Assembly: GCF_003148805.1 (NCBI RefSeq)
Contig: NZ_QGGX01000004.1
Location: 62,001-126,000 of the forward strand
Source: Aminobacter sp. AP02
GTDB taxonomy: Bacteria > Pseudomonadota > Alphaproteobacteria > Rhizobiales > Rhizobiaceae
DNA length: 64,000 nucleotides
Direction: 5' to 3'
In this document: piece after piece, positions 27,637 through 36,801 of the stretch
How the letters are laid out: every line of letters starts with the position of its first letter
How positions within the stretch are numbered: the stretch's first letter is position 1
The notes under the pieces: generated by a model
What the model was told of the DNA's origin: nothing
What the model saw: the letters and a program-made list of their open reading frames with translations, nothing else
The model's database searches: none
Program-made: the position numbers and the translations under genes

Positions 27637-28388
27637 CTGCGCCGTCGACGATCGTTGTGGGCATGGGGCCTGGCCTTGGCCAGGCCCTTGTGAAGAAGTT
27701 CGCCCGCGAAGGCCACAAGGTTGCCTTTGTCGGCCGTCGTCCCGAGGTGATCGCGCGCTACGAAAGGGAGTTGCGCAGCCAGGGGCTCGACGTCGCCGGG
27801 TTCGTCGGCGATGCCGGAAATCCAGTCGAAATGGATCGTGTCCATACAGCCATTCGCGAACGTCACGGCGATGCAGAGGCGCTGATCTATAATGCCGCGA
27901 TCATCGAACCGGCGCGGTTCGTGACACCGTCGCGTATCGGCGAGGTGAAATACGGCACCGCCGATGGCTGGAAGTCACATGGCGCACCGGCAAGCGTCGA
28001 CTATCTGGTCGATGCCTTCAGGACCAATGTTGCCGGCGCACTGCATTCGGCGCAGGCGGTTGCGCCAAGGATGGTCGAACGTGGCCGCGGCACGATCCTT
28101 TTCACCGGCGGCGTGCTCGCCTTCGGTCCATGGATCGAATGGGGCGTGACGTCCCTTGGCAAGGCGGCATTGCGTAGCCTTGGGCATTCGCTGGAAAAGG
28201 AACTGTCTCCGTCGGGCATCCATGTCTCGACGGTCGCCATCCACGGCACCATGCAGGCTGGCACACCATACGATCATGATCTCGTCGCCGACGCCTACTG
28301 GCACTTGCACCTCCAGCCGCGCGCGCAATGGCAGCCCGATTTCCACTTCCGCCAGGGTGTTCATGACGAAGGCGATCCCGACGCATGA
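27633..28388 (+). CDS. Atypical SDR-fold protein lacking the catalytic tyrosine
   Basis: This 251-aa Rossmann-fold protein has a modified cofactor motif, GMGPGLGQALVKKFAREGH, and FVGRRPEV. Where SDRs have YxxxK it reads GVTSLGKAAL: the lysine position is kept but the tyrosine is threonine, and the serine region is LFTGGVLAF. This GPGLG subgroup often lacks the Tyr, so it may bind NAD(P) without the standard chemistry or use another residue. It overlaps livHM by 4 nt and the next SDR by 4 nt. Function unknown. Confidence 0.87.
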   Translation: MTAPSTIVVGMGPGLGQALVKKFAREGHKVAFVGRRPEVIARYERELRSQGLDVAGFVGDAGNPVEMDRVHTAIRERHGDAEALIYNAAIIEPARFVTPSRIGEVKYGTADGWKSHGAPASVDYLVDAFRTNVAGALHSAQAVAPRMVERGRGTILFTGGVLAFGPWIEWGVTSLGKAALRSLGHSLEKELSPSGIHVSTVAIHGTMQAGTPYDHDLVADAYWHLHLQPRAQWQPDFHFRQGVHDEGDPDA

Positions 28389-29167
28389 GCCCTTCGATCC
28401 GCTTGGACGGCAAGCGGGCGTTGGTCACTGGCGGCGCCAGCGGCATTGGCGAGGCGGCGGCGAAGCTGCTGCGCGATCTCGGCGCCGAGGTGGTCATCGC
28501 CGACCTGAATAAAGAGACGTTGGACGAGGCGCAGGCGCGTACGGGTGCCAAGATCATCATGCAAGGCGATGTATCGAGCGAAGCCGACAGCGAGCGAATG
28601 GTTGCCGAAGCGACAGTCGCGATGGGCGGCCTCGACCTCGTCTTCAACTCGGCCGGGATCGGCGACGATCTGCTGCCTGTGCATGAGCAATCGGTGGAGC
28701 GCTGGCAGCGCATAGTCGACGTCAATCTTCGGGGCACCTATCTGATGTGCCGCGCAGCATCCCGACCGATGCTGGCGCAAAAGCATGGCGCCATCGTCAA
28801 CGTGTCGTCCATCGTCGGGCTTGGTGGGTTTCCGCGCCGCTCGGCATATGCCGCGGCCAAGGCCGGCATCAACCACCTGACGCACACACTGGCCTGCGAA
28901 TGGGGTCCGGCAGGTGTCCGCGTCAACGCGATAGCACCCGCCTACACGCGGACGCCTATGGTCGAGGCGCTGCTCGAGCGCAAGGCATTCGATCCGACCA
29001 TCCTGGAACGGCGCACTCCGCTCGGTCGCCTGGCGCTGCCAGAGGAAATGGCGCAGGCGGCAGTTTTCCTGCTTTCGGACTGGGCCTCATACATCACCGG
29101 AACAGTACTGCCGGTCGATGGCGGCTGGGGCGCTTTCGGCGGCGCGGGCGACGTCGCGACTGCCTGA
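28385..29167 (+). CDS. SDR-family NAD(P)-dependent oxidoreductase
   Basis: This 260-aa classical SDR has ALVTGGASGIGEAAAKLL, FNSAGIGD, catalytic Ser in NVSSIVGLGG, Tyr/Lys in SAYAAAKAGI and C-terminal ITGTVLPVDGGWGAFGG. Asp in VVIADLNKE suggests NAD(H). It overlaps the preceding SDR by 4 nt and ends the importer operon just before a strong terminator. Substrate unknown; probably a hydroxy/keto group in the imported compound. Confidence 0.92.
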   Translation: MSPSIRLDGKRALVTGGASGIGEAAAKLLRDLGAEVVIADLNKETLDEAQARTGAKIIMQGDVSSEADSERMVAEATVAMGGLDLVFNSAGIGDDLLPVHEQSVERWQRIVDVNLRGTYLMCRAASRPMLAQKHGAIVNVSSIVGLGGFPRRSAYAAAKAGINHLTHTLACEWGPAGVRVNAIAPAYTRTPMVEALLERKAFDPTILERRTPLGRLALPEEMAQAAVFLLSDWASYITGTVLPVDGGWGAFGGAGDVATA

Positions 29168-29219
29168 GGCAGCTTCAGTTGACGTTCAGATATCAATCAC
29201 AACATACTGACATAACAAG

Positions 29220-29249
29220 AAAAGGGCCGCGCATTGCGCGGCCCTTTTT
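29220..29249. terminator. Bidirectional rho-independent terminator
   Basis: A 13-bp perfect stem (AAAAGGGCCGCGC with GCGCGGCCCTTTT) has a 3-nt loop, flanked by A-tract and T-tract. It lies between convergent genes ending at 29167 (+) and 29269 (-), and works in both directions. Confidence 0.93.
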
Positions 29250-29268
29250 CTGCTGAAGACGAAGTGTC

Positions 29269-30807
29269 TCATTTGTTCCTGAAACCGTCGAGACGGTTTT
29301 CGCGCAGCGCCAGCACCAATTCTCGCTTGCGGATCTTGGCAGCCTCGACCGGCATGTTGTCGATGAAGTGGACGGCGCGGGGCGCTTTGTACGCGGCGAG
29401 GCTTTCGCGGCAGTAGCGGATGATGTCTTCGGCCGTAGCGTCCTGGCCCTCGGCCCTGACGATGACGGCGACGGGGATTTCGCCCTTGCTCTCGTCGGGG
29501 GCGCCGACCACGGCGCACATGGCAACCGCCGGGTGCTTGTAGAGCAGCGCCTCGATCTCGAGCGGATAGACATTGTGGCCGCCCGCAATGATGACGTCCT
29601 TCTTGCGGTCGACGATGAACAGATAACCATCTTCGTCAACGTAACCGAGGTCGCCTGACTTCCAGCCTCCATTGCCGAACGCTTCGACCGTTGCCTTTTC
29701 GTCCTGCCAATAGCCTTGTGCGACACAGTCGCCCGAAATGATGACCTCGCCGATCTCGCCTTGGGGTACGGTATTACCTTCGTCGTCGACGATCGAAATG
29801 CGCGAGCTGCCGACCGGCAGGCCTGCCGACCCTGGCTTGCGGATACCTGCCGTGGGCTCCATGACGTTCTGGCCGCTGGTTTCGGTCGAGCCGTAGACCT
29901 GGGTGACCCGCGCGCCCGAGAGTTCCTCGAAGCGGCGTATGACCGGCTGAGGCACGGGCGAGCCTCCCGTCGTGCAGATGCGCAGCGACGACAGGTCGTG
30001 TTTCACCGGGTCTACCTCGTTGACCATGTAGACATACATGGTCGGCGTGCCGCCGAAATAGGTGGCCTTGTAGCGGCCGATATCGGTCAACACCCGCTGT
30101 GTGTCCCACCGCTCGTGGAGCACGATGGTGCCGCCAGTGTAGAGGCAGAGGTTGAGCGTCACCGTCAGTCCGAAATTGGTGAATAGCGGCACGGCGCAGA
30201 GATAGGTTTCCTCGGCGAAGCGCGTGCCGTGCGAGACCATCATGTCGCGCAATGTCGAGCACTGGTTGAACTGCGACTGCGCTGCCCCCTTGGGCGCACC
30301 GGTGGTGCCCGAGGTGAAGAACAGGGCACAGATATCGTCGATATGGCAGGTCGCGTCCTCAAAGATCGAGGGAGCCGCTGCCATCAACTGGGTGAGATCG
30401 TCTGCGCTGCCGTCACCGGACGCGACCAGACAATGGGCGAGGTCGGGGAACTCGGTACGGATTTCGGAGAAGTAGGACCAGGTCGAGCCATCTGCGATCA
30501 GCGCCTTCATGCCGGTCTGGGTGACGATCTTGCGTAGCTCGGCGTGGCGGAACATGGCGCTGAGCGGGGCAGGGATCGCGCCGAGCCGCTGGCAGGCCCA
30601 GAAGCCGATCGCCATCATAGGCGTGCTCGGCAGATAGAGGCCGACGCGGTCGCCTTTGGCCACGCCACGCGACTTGAGCACGTTGGCCAGCCGGGCCGTC
30701 AGTTCGGAGAATTGCGCATAGGTGATCGTTTCCTTGTCGGTGACGATGAAGTTGCGCTCGCCGATCAGCCGTGCGTTTCGCGCCAGCACCTGGCTCAGGA
30801 TTTCCAT
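29269..30807 (-). CDS. AMP-forming acyl-CoA synthetase/ligase
   Basis: This 512-aa ANL-superfamily ligase has TSGTTGAPKG (residues 165-174), VYGSTETSGQ, the hinge block SGDLGYVDEDGYLFIVDRKKD and the C-terminal lysine in VEAAKIRKREL. In that last motif the usual Gly before the catalytic Lys is Ala. It would activate a carboxylic acid as its CoA ester at the expense of ATP. It is the second ligase of the cluster beside the FadD3-like one, so it may act on a side-chain acid or another entry substrate. ATG 30807 is chosen over the longer frame to 30852. An operator copy lies 63 bp upstream. Confidence 0.92.
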   Translation of the reverse strand: MEILSQVLARNARLIGERNFIVTDKETITYAQFSELTARLANVLKSRGVAKGDRVGLYLPSTPMMAIGFWACQRLGAIPAPLSAMFRHAELRKIVTQTGMKALIADGSTWSYFSEIRTEFPDLAHCLVASGDGSADDLTQLMAAAPSIFEDATCHIDDICALFFTSGTTGAPKGAAQSQFNQCSTLRDMMVSHGTRFAEETYLCAVPLFTNFGLTVTLNLCLYTGGTIVLHERWDTQRVLTDIGRYKATYFGGTPTMYVYMVNEVDPVKHDLSSLRICTTGGSPVPQPVIRRFEELSGARVTQVYGSTETSGQNVMEPTAGIRKPGSAGLPVGSSRISIVDDEGNTVPQGEIGEVIISGDCVAQGYWQDEKATVEAFGNGGWKSGDLGYVDEDGYLFIVDRKKDVIIAGGHNVYPLEIEALLYKHPAVAMCAVVGAPDESKGEIPVAVIVRAEGQDATAEDIIRYCRESLAAYKAPRAVHFIDNMPVEAAKIRKRELVLALRENRLDGFRNK

Positions 30808-30870
30808 ACTCGTATTCCTGCAGTCGAAATTGGGATTCCGGGACGACTTCAAGACCCGGCGGTCAATGCG

Positions 30871-30891
30871 GACATCGTCTGCACAGACTAA
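30871..30891 (-). promoter_or_regulatory. Recurrent palindromic operator, copy f (acyl-CoA ligase)
   Basis: Minus-strand TTAGTCT-GTGC-AGACGATGTC, 63 bp upstream of and oriented toward the ligase at 30807. Both halves carry matching T/A changes (AGTCT with AGAC), preserving the symmetry. Confidence 0.75.
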
Positions 30892-30910
30892 GCTAGGCCA
30901 TGCTCACCGG

Positions 30911-31666
30911 TCACGAAATCAGAATGCCGCCGTCGATAGGTAGCTGATGTCCGGTCATCTTTCGCGATTCGTCCGATGCCAGGTAGAGCGCAGCATTGGC
31001 CACGTCGATCGGTTCGGCGATTCCAAGCAGATAGGCGTCGAACTGCGCCTTGAGATGTGGCTCCCGCTCGAAGAAGCCGAGTACGCGCTCCGTTGCAACG
31101 GCGCCCGGTACCAGCACGTTGACGCGGATGTTGTCCTTGGCGAACTCGACCGCCATCGAGCGCGTCAGCGAAATGATGCCGCCCTTGGCCGCCGAATAGG
31201 CGTCGCGGTTGGGGATACCCATGGCGCCAACGATGGACGAACAGTTGACGATGGAGCCGCCGCCCGATTTCTGCATCAGCGGAATGGCGTTGCGGCAGCA
31301 CACCCATGTGCCGAAGAGGTCGAGCTTGATGCAGCGCCAGAACTCCTCGAACGGCGCCACCGTGACAGGGCCGTCGGCCGAGCTCGATCCGCCGGCGTTG
31401 TTGTAGAGCACGTCGAGCCGGCCCCAGGCGTCCATGACCGTCTTGAATGACGCCTCGACGCTGTCGGGCTCGGTGACGTCGGTCTCGACATAAAGGGCAG
31501 CGCCGCCCGATGCGCTGATGGATGCGGCAATGGCCTCGCCCTTCTCGCGGCTGCGGCCGGCGACGGCAACCTTTGCGCCTTCCTCGGCAAACAGCCTTGC
31601 GGCTGCTTCTCCGATGCCTCCGGTTGCCCCGGTGATGAATGCGACCTTGCCTGCCAAACGGGCCAT
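30911..31666 (-). CDS. SDR-family oxidoreductase
   Basis: This 251-aa classical SDR has AFITGATGGIGEAAARLF, YNNAGGSS, catalytic Ser in NCSSIVGAMG, Tyr/Lys in DAYSAAKGGI and MTGHQLPIDGGILIS at the end. ATG 31666 follows GAGGAGA. It is probably co-transcribed with the ligase downstream (104 bp away), which however has its own operator copy. Role in the pathway unknown. Confidence 0.91.
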   Translation of the reverse strand: MARLAGKVAFITGATGGIGEAAARLFAEEGAKVAVAGRSREKGEAIAASISASGGAALYVETDVTEPDSVEASFKTVMDAWGRLDVLYNNAGGSSSADGPVTVAPFEEFWRCIKLDLFGTWVCCRNAIPLMQKSGGGSIVNCSSIVGAMGIPNRDAYSAAKGGIISLTRSMAVEFAKDNIRVNVLVPGAVATERVLGFFEREPHLKAQFDAYLLGIAEPIDVANAALYLASDESRKMTGHQLPIDGGILIS

Positions 31667-31717
31667 GCTTGTTCTCCTCGAAACTGTATGCGCGAACCTG
31701 CGCTTGGGGACGCCGGC

Positions 31718-31738
31718 AACATCGTCCGAAGAGACTAA
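31718..31738 (-). promoter_or_regulatory. Recurrent palindromic operator, copy g (minus-strand SDR)
   Basis: Minus-strand TTAGTCT-CTTC-GGACGATGTT, 51 bp upstream of the SDR at 31666. With copy h it forms a back-to-back pair in one 227-bp divergent promoter region, each copy facing its own gene. Confidence 0.8.
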
Positions 31739-31790
31739 GATTGCCGCGCAATTTCGCAGTTTGGGCCTCGAAATGACGGGGAAATTGCGA

Positions 31791-31811
31791 CTAGTCCCAT
31801 CAGACGATGTT
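31791..31811 (+). promoter_or_regulatory. Recurrent palindromic operator, copy h (ipdAB operon)
   Basis: CTAGTCC-CATC-AGACGATGTT, ending 82 bp before the quinone-oxidoreductase-like gene that leads the transcript through fadB-like, ipdA and ipdB. Confidence 0.8.
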
Positions 31812-31893
31812 CGCAGTCTGCCCCTGTCCCATTCCTTGCTTCGATTGAAGAAATTGGCAGTGCCGAAATGGCAGCAACAAGCGGCGTTAGGAA

Positions 31894-32904
31894 ATGAAGG
31901 CAGTAATCTGCAAGGAGTTCGCCCCGAGGGGTGAACTCAGGATCGAAGAGATCCCCGCACCGGTGGTCAAGCCGGGACAGGTGGCAATACGCGTCGAGGC
32001 ATGCGGCATCAACTTTTTCGACGGGCTGATGGTCGAAGGCAGATACCAGACCAAGCCCGAACTGCCGTTCACGCCGGGCAGCGAAGCCGCCGGTGTAATC
32101 ATTGCCGTCGGCGAGGGTGTCGAGCGCCTTGATGTCGGAATGCGCGTTCTGGCCTTCGCCGGTATCGGCGGCTATGGCGAGCAGGTTGCGGTCGACGCAT
32201 GGAAGGTGTTTCGTATTCCTGACGAGATGAGCTTCGTCGAGGCGGCCGGCTTTCTCATCACCTACGCCACCTCGCACCATGCCCTGAAGGATCGGGCGCA
32301 GATAAGACCGGGCGAAACGCTGTTGGTTCTCGGCGCTGCTGGCGGCGTCGGGCTGACGGCCGTCGAACTCGGCAAGCAGATGGGCGCACGCGTCATCGCT
32401 GCCGCCTCCAGCGACGAGAAGCTGGCGCTGTGCCGCGAGTACGGGGCAGATGAAACCATCAACTATTCGACCGAGGACCTGCGCCAGCGGCTCAAGGAGC
32501 TGACCAATGGGCAAGGCGTCGACGTGGTCTATGATCCGGTCGGCGGCGCAATGACGGAAATAGCTGTGCGCGGGCTCGCGTTGTTTGGCCGGCTGCTGGT
32601 CATCGGTTTTGCCGCCGGCGACATCCCCAAGATCGCGCTCAACCTTCTGCTGCTCAAGCAGTCGTCGCTTATCGGCGTATTCTGGGGGGCTTATGCCCGT
32701 TCTGCGCCGGAGAAGAACGCCGAAAACATCGCCGAGCTGATGGACTGGTTCGCCAAGGGCAAGCTGAAGCCGCATATCTCGGCGGAATATCCGCTCGACC
32801 GCTTCGCCGAGGCGCTCGACGTCGTCATGGAGCGCGCCGTCAAGGGCAAGGTCGTTCTAGTGACGGGCAATTCAGGAAATAGCAGGGAAGGAGTGCCGGC
32901 ATGA
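31894..32904 (+). CDS. MDR-family NADPH:quinone oxidoreductase-like protein
   Basis: This 336-aa medium-chain dehydrogenase/reductase has a GroES-like N-domain (VEACGINFFDGLMVEGRYQ) and a Rossmann domain with LVLGAAGGVGLTAVELGKQMGARVIAAASS. No structural-zinc cysteine cluster is seen, placing it with zinc-independent quinone or enoyl reductases. It may reduce a double bond in an enone or enoyl-CoA using NADPH. ATG 31894 has AGGA directly upstream. The stop overlaps the FadB-like start (ATGA). Confidence 0.9.
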   Translation: MKAVICKEFAPRGELRIEEIPAPVVKPGQVAIRVEACGINFFDGLMVEGRYQTKPELPFTPGSEAAGVIIAVGEGVERLDVGMRVLAFAGIGGYGEQVAVDAWKVFRIPDEMSFVEAAGFLITYATSHHALKDRAQIRPGETLLVLGAAGGVGLTAVELGKQMGARVIAAASSDEKLALCREYGADETINYSTEDLRQRLKELTNGQGVDVVYDPVGGAMTEIAVRGLALFGRLLVIGFAAGDIPKIALNLLLLKQSSLIGVFWGAYARSAPEKNAENIAELMDWFAKGKLKPHISAEYPLDRFAEALDVVMERAVKGKVVLVTGNSGNSREGVPA

Positions 32905-34994
32905 CCGAGCTGCTCGCAAAGACCGTTTCTGTCGTCAGGCAAGGCAACATTCTGGTCGCGACCGTCGACAATCCGCCGGTAAACGCACTGTCGCATTCGG
33001 TCCGTTCTGGGCTGATCGAAGCCGTCAAGACGCTTGAAAGCGATGCGGACGCGCGCGCCATGGTCATCCTGTGCGAGGGCCGGACCTTCATTGCCGGCGC
33101 CGATATACATGAGTTCAAGAAGCCGATGGTTGCCCCACTGCTGGGCGAAGTGATCGACACACTCGACCTAGCGACCAAACCGATCGTCGCCGCCATCCAC
33201 GGCACGGCACTTGGCGGGGGCCTCGAAGTGGCGCTCGCCTGCAGCTACCGCATCGCGCTCGAGGGCTCGAAAGTCGGCCTGCCCGAAGTCAAGCTGGGCA
33301 TCCTGCCCGGTTCGGGCGGTACCGTGCGCCTGCCACGCCTCGCCGGTGTCGAAGAGGCGCTGAAAATGATCAGCGAAGGCGGCCAGATCTCGGTGCGCGA
33401 AGCCTGCGAAAAGGGCATCGTCGACGAGGTCGTGTCGGGTGACCTCAAGGCGGCAGCCATTGCCTTCGCCGAGAAGGTCGTTGCCGACGGCGCCAAGCTG
33501 CGTCGCACCAGCGACCTGCCGGTTCCGACGTTCGATGCCGCCGCGCTCGAAGCGAGCCGTATGGCATTGTCCAAGAAATACAAAGGCTTCAAGGCGCCGC
33601 TTGTGGCGGTAGATCTGATCAAGATGGTCACCGAGACCCCTGTCGCCGAGGCGATTGCGCTCGAATACAAGACCTGCAAGGAGCTGCTTGTTTCGCCTCA
33701 GTCGAAGGCCCTGCGCCACATCTTCGCCGCCGAGCGCGAGGCACTGAAGATCGATGGCGTCGATGCCGACGTCAAGCCGCGTGACGTGAGCAAGGTCGCC
33801 ATCGTCGGTCCCGGCACCATGGGGCGCGGCATTGCTGCCTGCTTCCTCAACATCGGCATCCCGGTGACGCTGATCGGCCTGTCGGACGAGGGCCTGGCGG
33901 CGGCTGTCAAGGCAATCGGCAAGATCTACGAGGGCAGCATCAAGCGCGGCTCGATGACGTCGCAAGAGATGGAGCGCCGCATGGCGTTGCTGACCTCGAC
34001 GACCTCCTATGACAGCCTCGGCGATGTCGACCTCGTGATCGAGGCCGTGACCGAGGATATGGCGGTCAAGAAGGACGTGTTCGCCAGGCTCGACGCCGCT
34101 CTGCCCGACCACGCGATCATTGCCACCAACACCTCGTTCCTCGACATCGAGGAACTGGCCCAGACGGCGAAGAACCCGGCCCGCGTCGCCGGCATGCATT
34201 TCTTCAATCCGGCCAACGTCATGAAGCTGCTCGAAAACGTGAGGGCCGCCAACACAGCGCCGGACGTGCTCGCCACGACCACGGCGCTGGGCAAGCGCCT
34301 CGGCAAGGCGCCGGTGATGGTCGGGCGCTCCGAAGGCTTCGTTGCCAACCGCATGCTTTCCAAACGCACGCGCGAGGCTCAGTTCCTGCTCGAGGACGGT
34401 GCGACGCCGCAACAGGTCGACCGCGTGCTAACCGCCTTCGGCTTCCCAATCGGCCCGTTCGCGCTGGCCGACCTCGCCGGCATGGACATCATGGCCGCTG
34501 CGCGCGCCGCACGTGTCGCTCGCATGTCGCCACGCGAGCAGCAGTGCAACATCGTCGACAGGCTGGTGGCTGCCGGCCGCCTCGGCCAGAAGTCGGGCGC
34601 GGGCTACTACGTCTATGACGAAAACCGCAAGGCGTCGCACGACCCCGCAGTCGATGAATTGCTCGACGCGCATCGCAAGGAGCGCGGCTTCACCGCACGC
34701 ACCATAACCGACGAGGAAATCCTCGAACGCTGCCTGTTTGCCATGGTGAACGAGGCGGCCAAGATCCTCGACGAGGGTGCTGCGGCGCGACCCGGAGACA
34801 TCGACGTCATCTGGACCAACGGCTTCGGGTTCCCGACCTATCTGGGCGGGCCGATGTTCTATGCCGATCAGGTCGGCCTGCCAAAGGTCAAGGCGGCGCT
34901 CGACAAATATGCCGGGCTGGTGGGCGACCAATATTTCAAGCCTGCCGCGTTGATCGAGCGGCTGGTTGCCGAGGGCAGGGGTTTCTACGGCTGA
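32901..34994 (+). CDS. Bifunctional enoyl-CoA hydratase / 3-hydroxyacyl-CoA dehydrogenase (FadB-like)
   Basis: This 697-aa fusion has an N-terminal crotonase domain (about residues 1-190: RTFIAGADIHEF, GTALGGGLEVALACSYR, GLPEVKLGILPGSGG, keeping the hydratase glutamates). From about 297 to the end it is a 3-hydroxyacyl-CoA dehydrogenase (KVAIVGPGTMGRGIAACFL for NAD, then GMHFFNPANVMKLLENV with the catalytic His, and FVANRML). It hydrates enoyl-CoA and oxidises the L-3-hydroxyacyl-CoA. It is directly upstream of ipdA/ipdB and so probably processes the open-chain acyl-CoA released after ring opening. Start ATG 32901. Confidence 0.95.
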   Translation: MTELLAKTVSVVRQGNILVATVDNPPVNALSHSVRSGLIEAVKTLESDADARAMVILCEGRTFIAGADIHEFKKPMVAPLLGEVIDTLDLATKPIVAAIHGTALGGGLEVALACSYRIALEGSKVGLPEVKLGILPGSGGTVRLPRLAGVEEALKMISEGGQISVREACEKGIVDEVVSGDLKAAAIAFAEKVVADGAKLRRTSDLPVPTFDAAALEASRMALSKKYKGFKAPLVAVDLIKMVTETPVAEAIALEYKTCKELLVSPQSKALRHIFAAEREALKIDGVDADVKPRDVSKVAIVGPGTMGRGIAACFLNIGIPVTLIGLSDEGLAAAVKAIGKIYEGSIKRGSMTSQEMERRMALLTSTTSYDSLGDVDLVIEAVTEDMAVKKDVFARLDAALPDHAIIATNTSFLDIEELAQTAKNPARVAGMHFFNPANVMKLLENVRAANTAPDVLATTTALGKRLGKAPVMVGRSEGFVANRMLSKRTREAQFLLEDGATPQQVDRVLTAFGFPIGPFALADLAGMDIMAAARAARVARMSPREQQCNIVDRLVAAGRLGQKSGAGYYVYDENRKASHDPAVDELLDAHRKERGFTARTITDEEILERCLFAMVNEAAKILDEGAAARPGDIDVIWTNGFGFPTYLGGPMFYADQVGLPKVKAALDKYAGLVGDQYFKPAALIERLVAEGRGFYG

Positions 34995-35042
34995 GCCGTA
35001 TCCCGCCGAACCAAGATTGAAGAACAGACGGACTAGGATGCT

Positions 35043-35921
35043 ATGAACAAGGAAATGGACCTGAAAGCGGTCGTCGCCCAGCTGCGCGACGGCATGACGA
35101 TCGGCTTCGGCGGCTGGGGCCCTCGGCGCAAGCCGATGGCGCTGGTGCGCGAGATCCTGCGCTCGGACCTCAAGGACCTGACGCTGGTCGCCTATGGCGG
35201 GCCGGAAATCGGCATGCTGTGCGCCTCGGGCAAGGTCAAGAAGCTGATCTACGGCTTCGTTTCGCTCGATGCGATGCCGATTGAGCCTTACTTCCGCAAG
35301 GCTCGCGAGGCCGGTGCGGTCGAGGTGTCGGAGTTGGACGAGGGCCTTTTGCTGCTCGGCCTGCAGGCCGCCGGCCACAAGCTGCCGTTTGCCGCGACCC
35401 GCGTCGGCCTCGGCTCCGACGTAATGAAGTACAATCCTGACTTCAAAACGGTGAAGTCGCCCTATGGCGATGGCGAAGTGCTGCTCGCCATGCCGGCGAT
35501 CAAGCTCGACGTGGCGCTGATCCACGTGAGTCGTGCCGACCGCCTGGGCAACACCCAGACCGACGGTCCGGACCCGTTCTTCGACGGACTGTTCGCCCGT
35601 GCCGCCGACAAGGTGTTCGTCACCACGGAAGTGCTGGTCGACCGCATCGATGCCGAATACTCCGACAAGGCCAAGAGCCAGTTGTTCGAGCGTTGCTTCG
35701 TGTCCGGCGTGGTCAAGGCACCGCTCGGCGCGCACCCGACCGCTTCGCATGACGCCTATGGCTGGGACATGGCCCACCTCAAGGACTACGCCGCATCTGC
35801 GACCGAAGAGGGCGGCTGGCAGCGCTATTTCGACCAATATGTGAAGGGCGACGAGGCCAGCTACGCCGCGAGCGTTGGCGGCGAAGCCAAGATCCGAGCC
35901 CTGCCGCTCCCCATTTTCTGA
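35043..35921 (+). CDS. ipdA: Steroid ring-opening CoA hydrolase, alpha subunit IpdA
   Basis: This 292-aa protein of the class I CoA-transferase fold has VVAQLRDGMTIGFGGWGPRRKP then REILRSDLKDLTLVAYGGPE. By my recollection this matches mycobacterial IpdA (Rv3551) almost block for block, including GKVKKLIYGFVSLD. IpdAB is not a transferase: it hydrolyses the last carbocycle of the HIP-derived CoA ester (COCHEA-CoA). A glutamate in SELDEG (about residue 100) lies where the family's catalytic Glu is expected. The ipdB gene follows after 11 nt and is the obligate partner. The wider transferase fold includes glutaconate CoA-transferase, the alternative name given by automated annotation. Confidence 0.92.
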   Translation: MNKEMDLKAVVAQLRDGMTIGFGGWGPRRKPMALVREILRSDLKDLTLVAYGGPEIGMLCASGKVKKLIYGFVSLDAMPIEPYFRKAREAGAVEVSELDEGLLLLGLQAAGHKLPFAATRVGLGSDVMKYNPDFKTVKSPYGDGEVLLAMPAIKLDVALIHVSRADRLGNTQTDGPDPFFDGLFARAADKVFVTTEVLVDRIDAEYSDKAKSQLFERCFVSGVVKAPLGAHPTASHDAYGWDMAHLKDYAASATEEGGWQRYFDQYVKGDEASYAASVGGEAKIRALPLPIF

Positions 35922-35932
35922 TCGGACACGAC

Positions 35933-36733
35933 ATGACGACTGCAAAAGAATTCACTCTTGCCGAACTGATCATCGCTGCCGGCGCACAGGCCTGGGCCAG
36001 CGATGGCGAAGTTCTCGCAACCGGCATCGGGCCGCTGCCGCGTCTCGCCGCCGGTCTCGCCAAGCTGACCTGTGCGCCAGGCATCATGATGACCGACGGC
36101 GAGGCCTATTTGGTCGAAGAGCCTATCCCGCTTGGACCGCGCGGCGACTACAGGCCGAAGCTTTCCGGCTGGATGCCGTACAGCCGCGTCTTCGACAACG
36201 TCTGGAGCGGCCGTCGTCACGCCATGGTGACGCCGGTGCAGGTCGACCGCTACGGCCAGGGCAACATCTCTGCGCTCGGCGGCGAGTTCCAGAAGCCGAA
36301 GGTCGCCATGCTTGGCGTTCGCGGCTTCCCGGGCAACTCGATCTGCCACAAGAACTCGATGTTCCTGCCCAACCACTCGAAGCGCACCTTCGTCGAAGGT
36401 GAGGTCGATGTGGTGGCAAGCGTCGGCTACAACGCTAAGAACTGGCCGGAAGGCACCAAGCCCGCTGACGTCAAGCTCGGTGTGGTCATCACCGACCTCT
36501 GCGTGTTCGACTTCAACGGCCCCGACCATGCGGCTCAGGTGCTGTCGCTGCATCCCGGCGTGACTTTCGAGCAGGTGCAGGACGCAACCGGCTTCCCCCT
36601 GCTGCGCGCCGCAGGCATGGCCACCACGGCAGCTCCGACCGAGGAGCAACTGGCGATCATCGCCAAGCTCGACCCGCACAATGTCCGCGCCACGGTGCTG
36701 AAGGGCAATCCTTCCGGCGTCCGCGCCGCCTGA
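35933..36733 (+). CDS. ipdB: Steroid ring-opening CoA hydrolase, beta subunit IpdB
   Basis: This 266-aa partner of IpdA has [50 protein letters not shown] and [15 protein letters not shown]. These match what I recall of mycobacterial IpdB (Rv3552). It lacks the usual catalytic Glu context of true CoA-transferases, in line with a hydrolase. With IpdA it forms the heterotetramer that opens the C ring remnant. A GC-rich hairpin follows the stop, separating this pair from the next dehydrogenase gene. Confidence 0.92.
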   Translation: MTTAKEFTLAELIIAAGAQAWASDGEVLATGIGPLPRLAAGLAKLTCAPGIMMTDGEAYLVEEPIPLGPRGDYRPKLSGWMPYSRVFDNVWSGRRHAMVTPVQVDRYGQGNISALGGEFQKPKVAMLGVRGFPGNSICHKNSMFLPNHSKRTFVEGEVDVVASVGYNAKNWPEGTKPADVKLGVVITDLCVFDFNGPDHAAQVLSLHPGVTFEQVQDATGFPLLRAAGMATTAAPTEEQLAIIAKLDPHNVRATVLKGNPSGVRAA

Positions 36734-36741
36734 CGACATCG

Positions 36742-36769
36742 GCCGCCGGCATCACTTTTTGCCGGCGGC
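36742..36769 (+). terminator. Hairpin after ipdB (terminator or attenuator)
   Basis: A 10-bp perfect stem (GCCGCCGGCA with TGCCGGCGGC) has an 8-nt loop, 8 bp after the ipdB stop, followed by TCCTTCCT rather than a clean T run. The next gene starts 33 bp on with no operator copy, so read-through seems required. Confidence 0.6.
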
Positions 36770-36801
36770 TCCTTCCTGGGAATAGCAGTGGCGGACGCGA
36801 G

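Noticed and set aside
35043-36733. Glutaconate or 3-oxoacid CoA-transferase pair
   Set aside because: The fold is the same, but the sequence blocks match IpdA/IpdB as remembered and the ipdC-echA20-ipdF genes occur in the same regulon.
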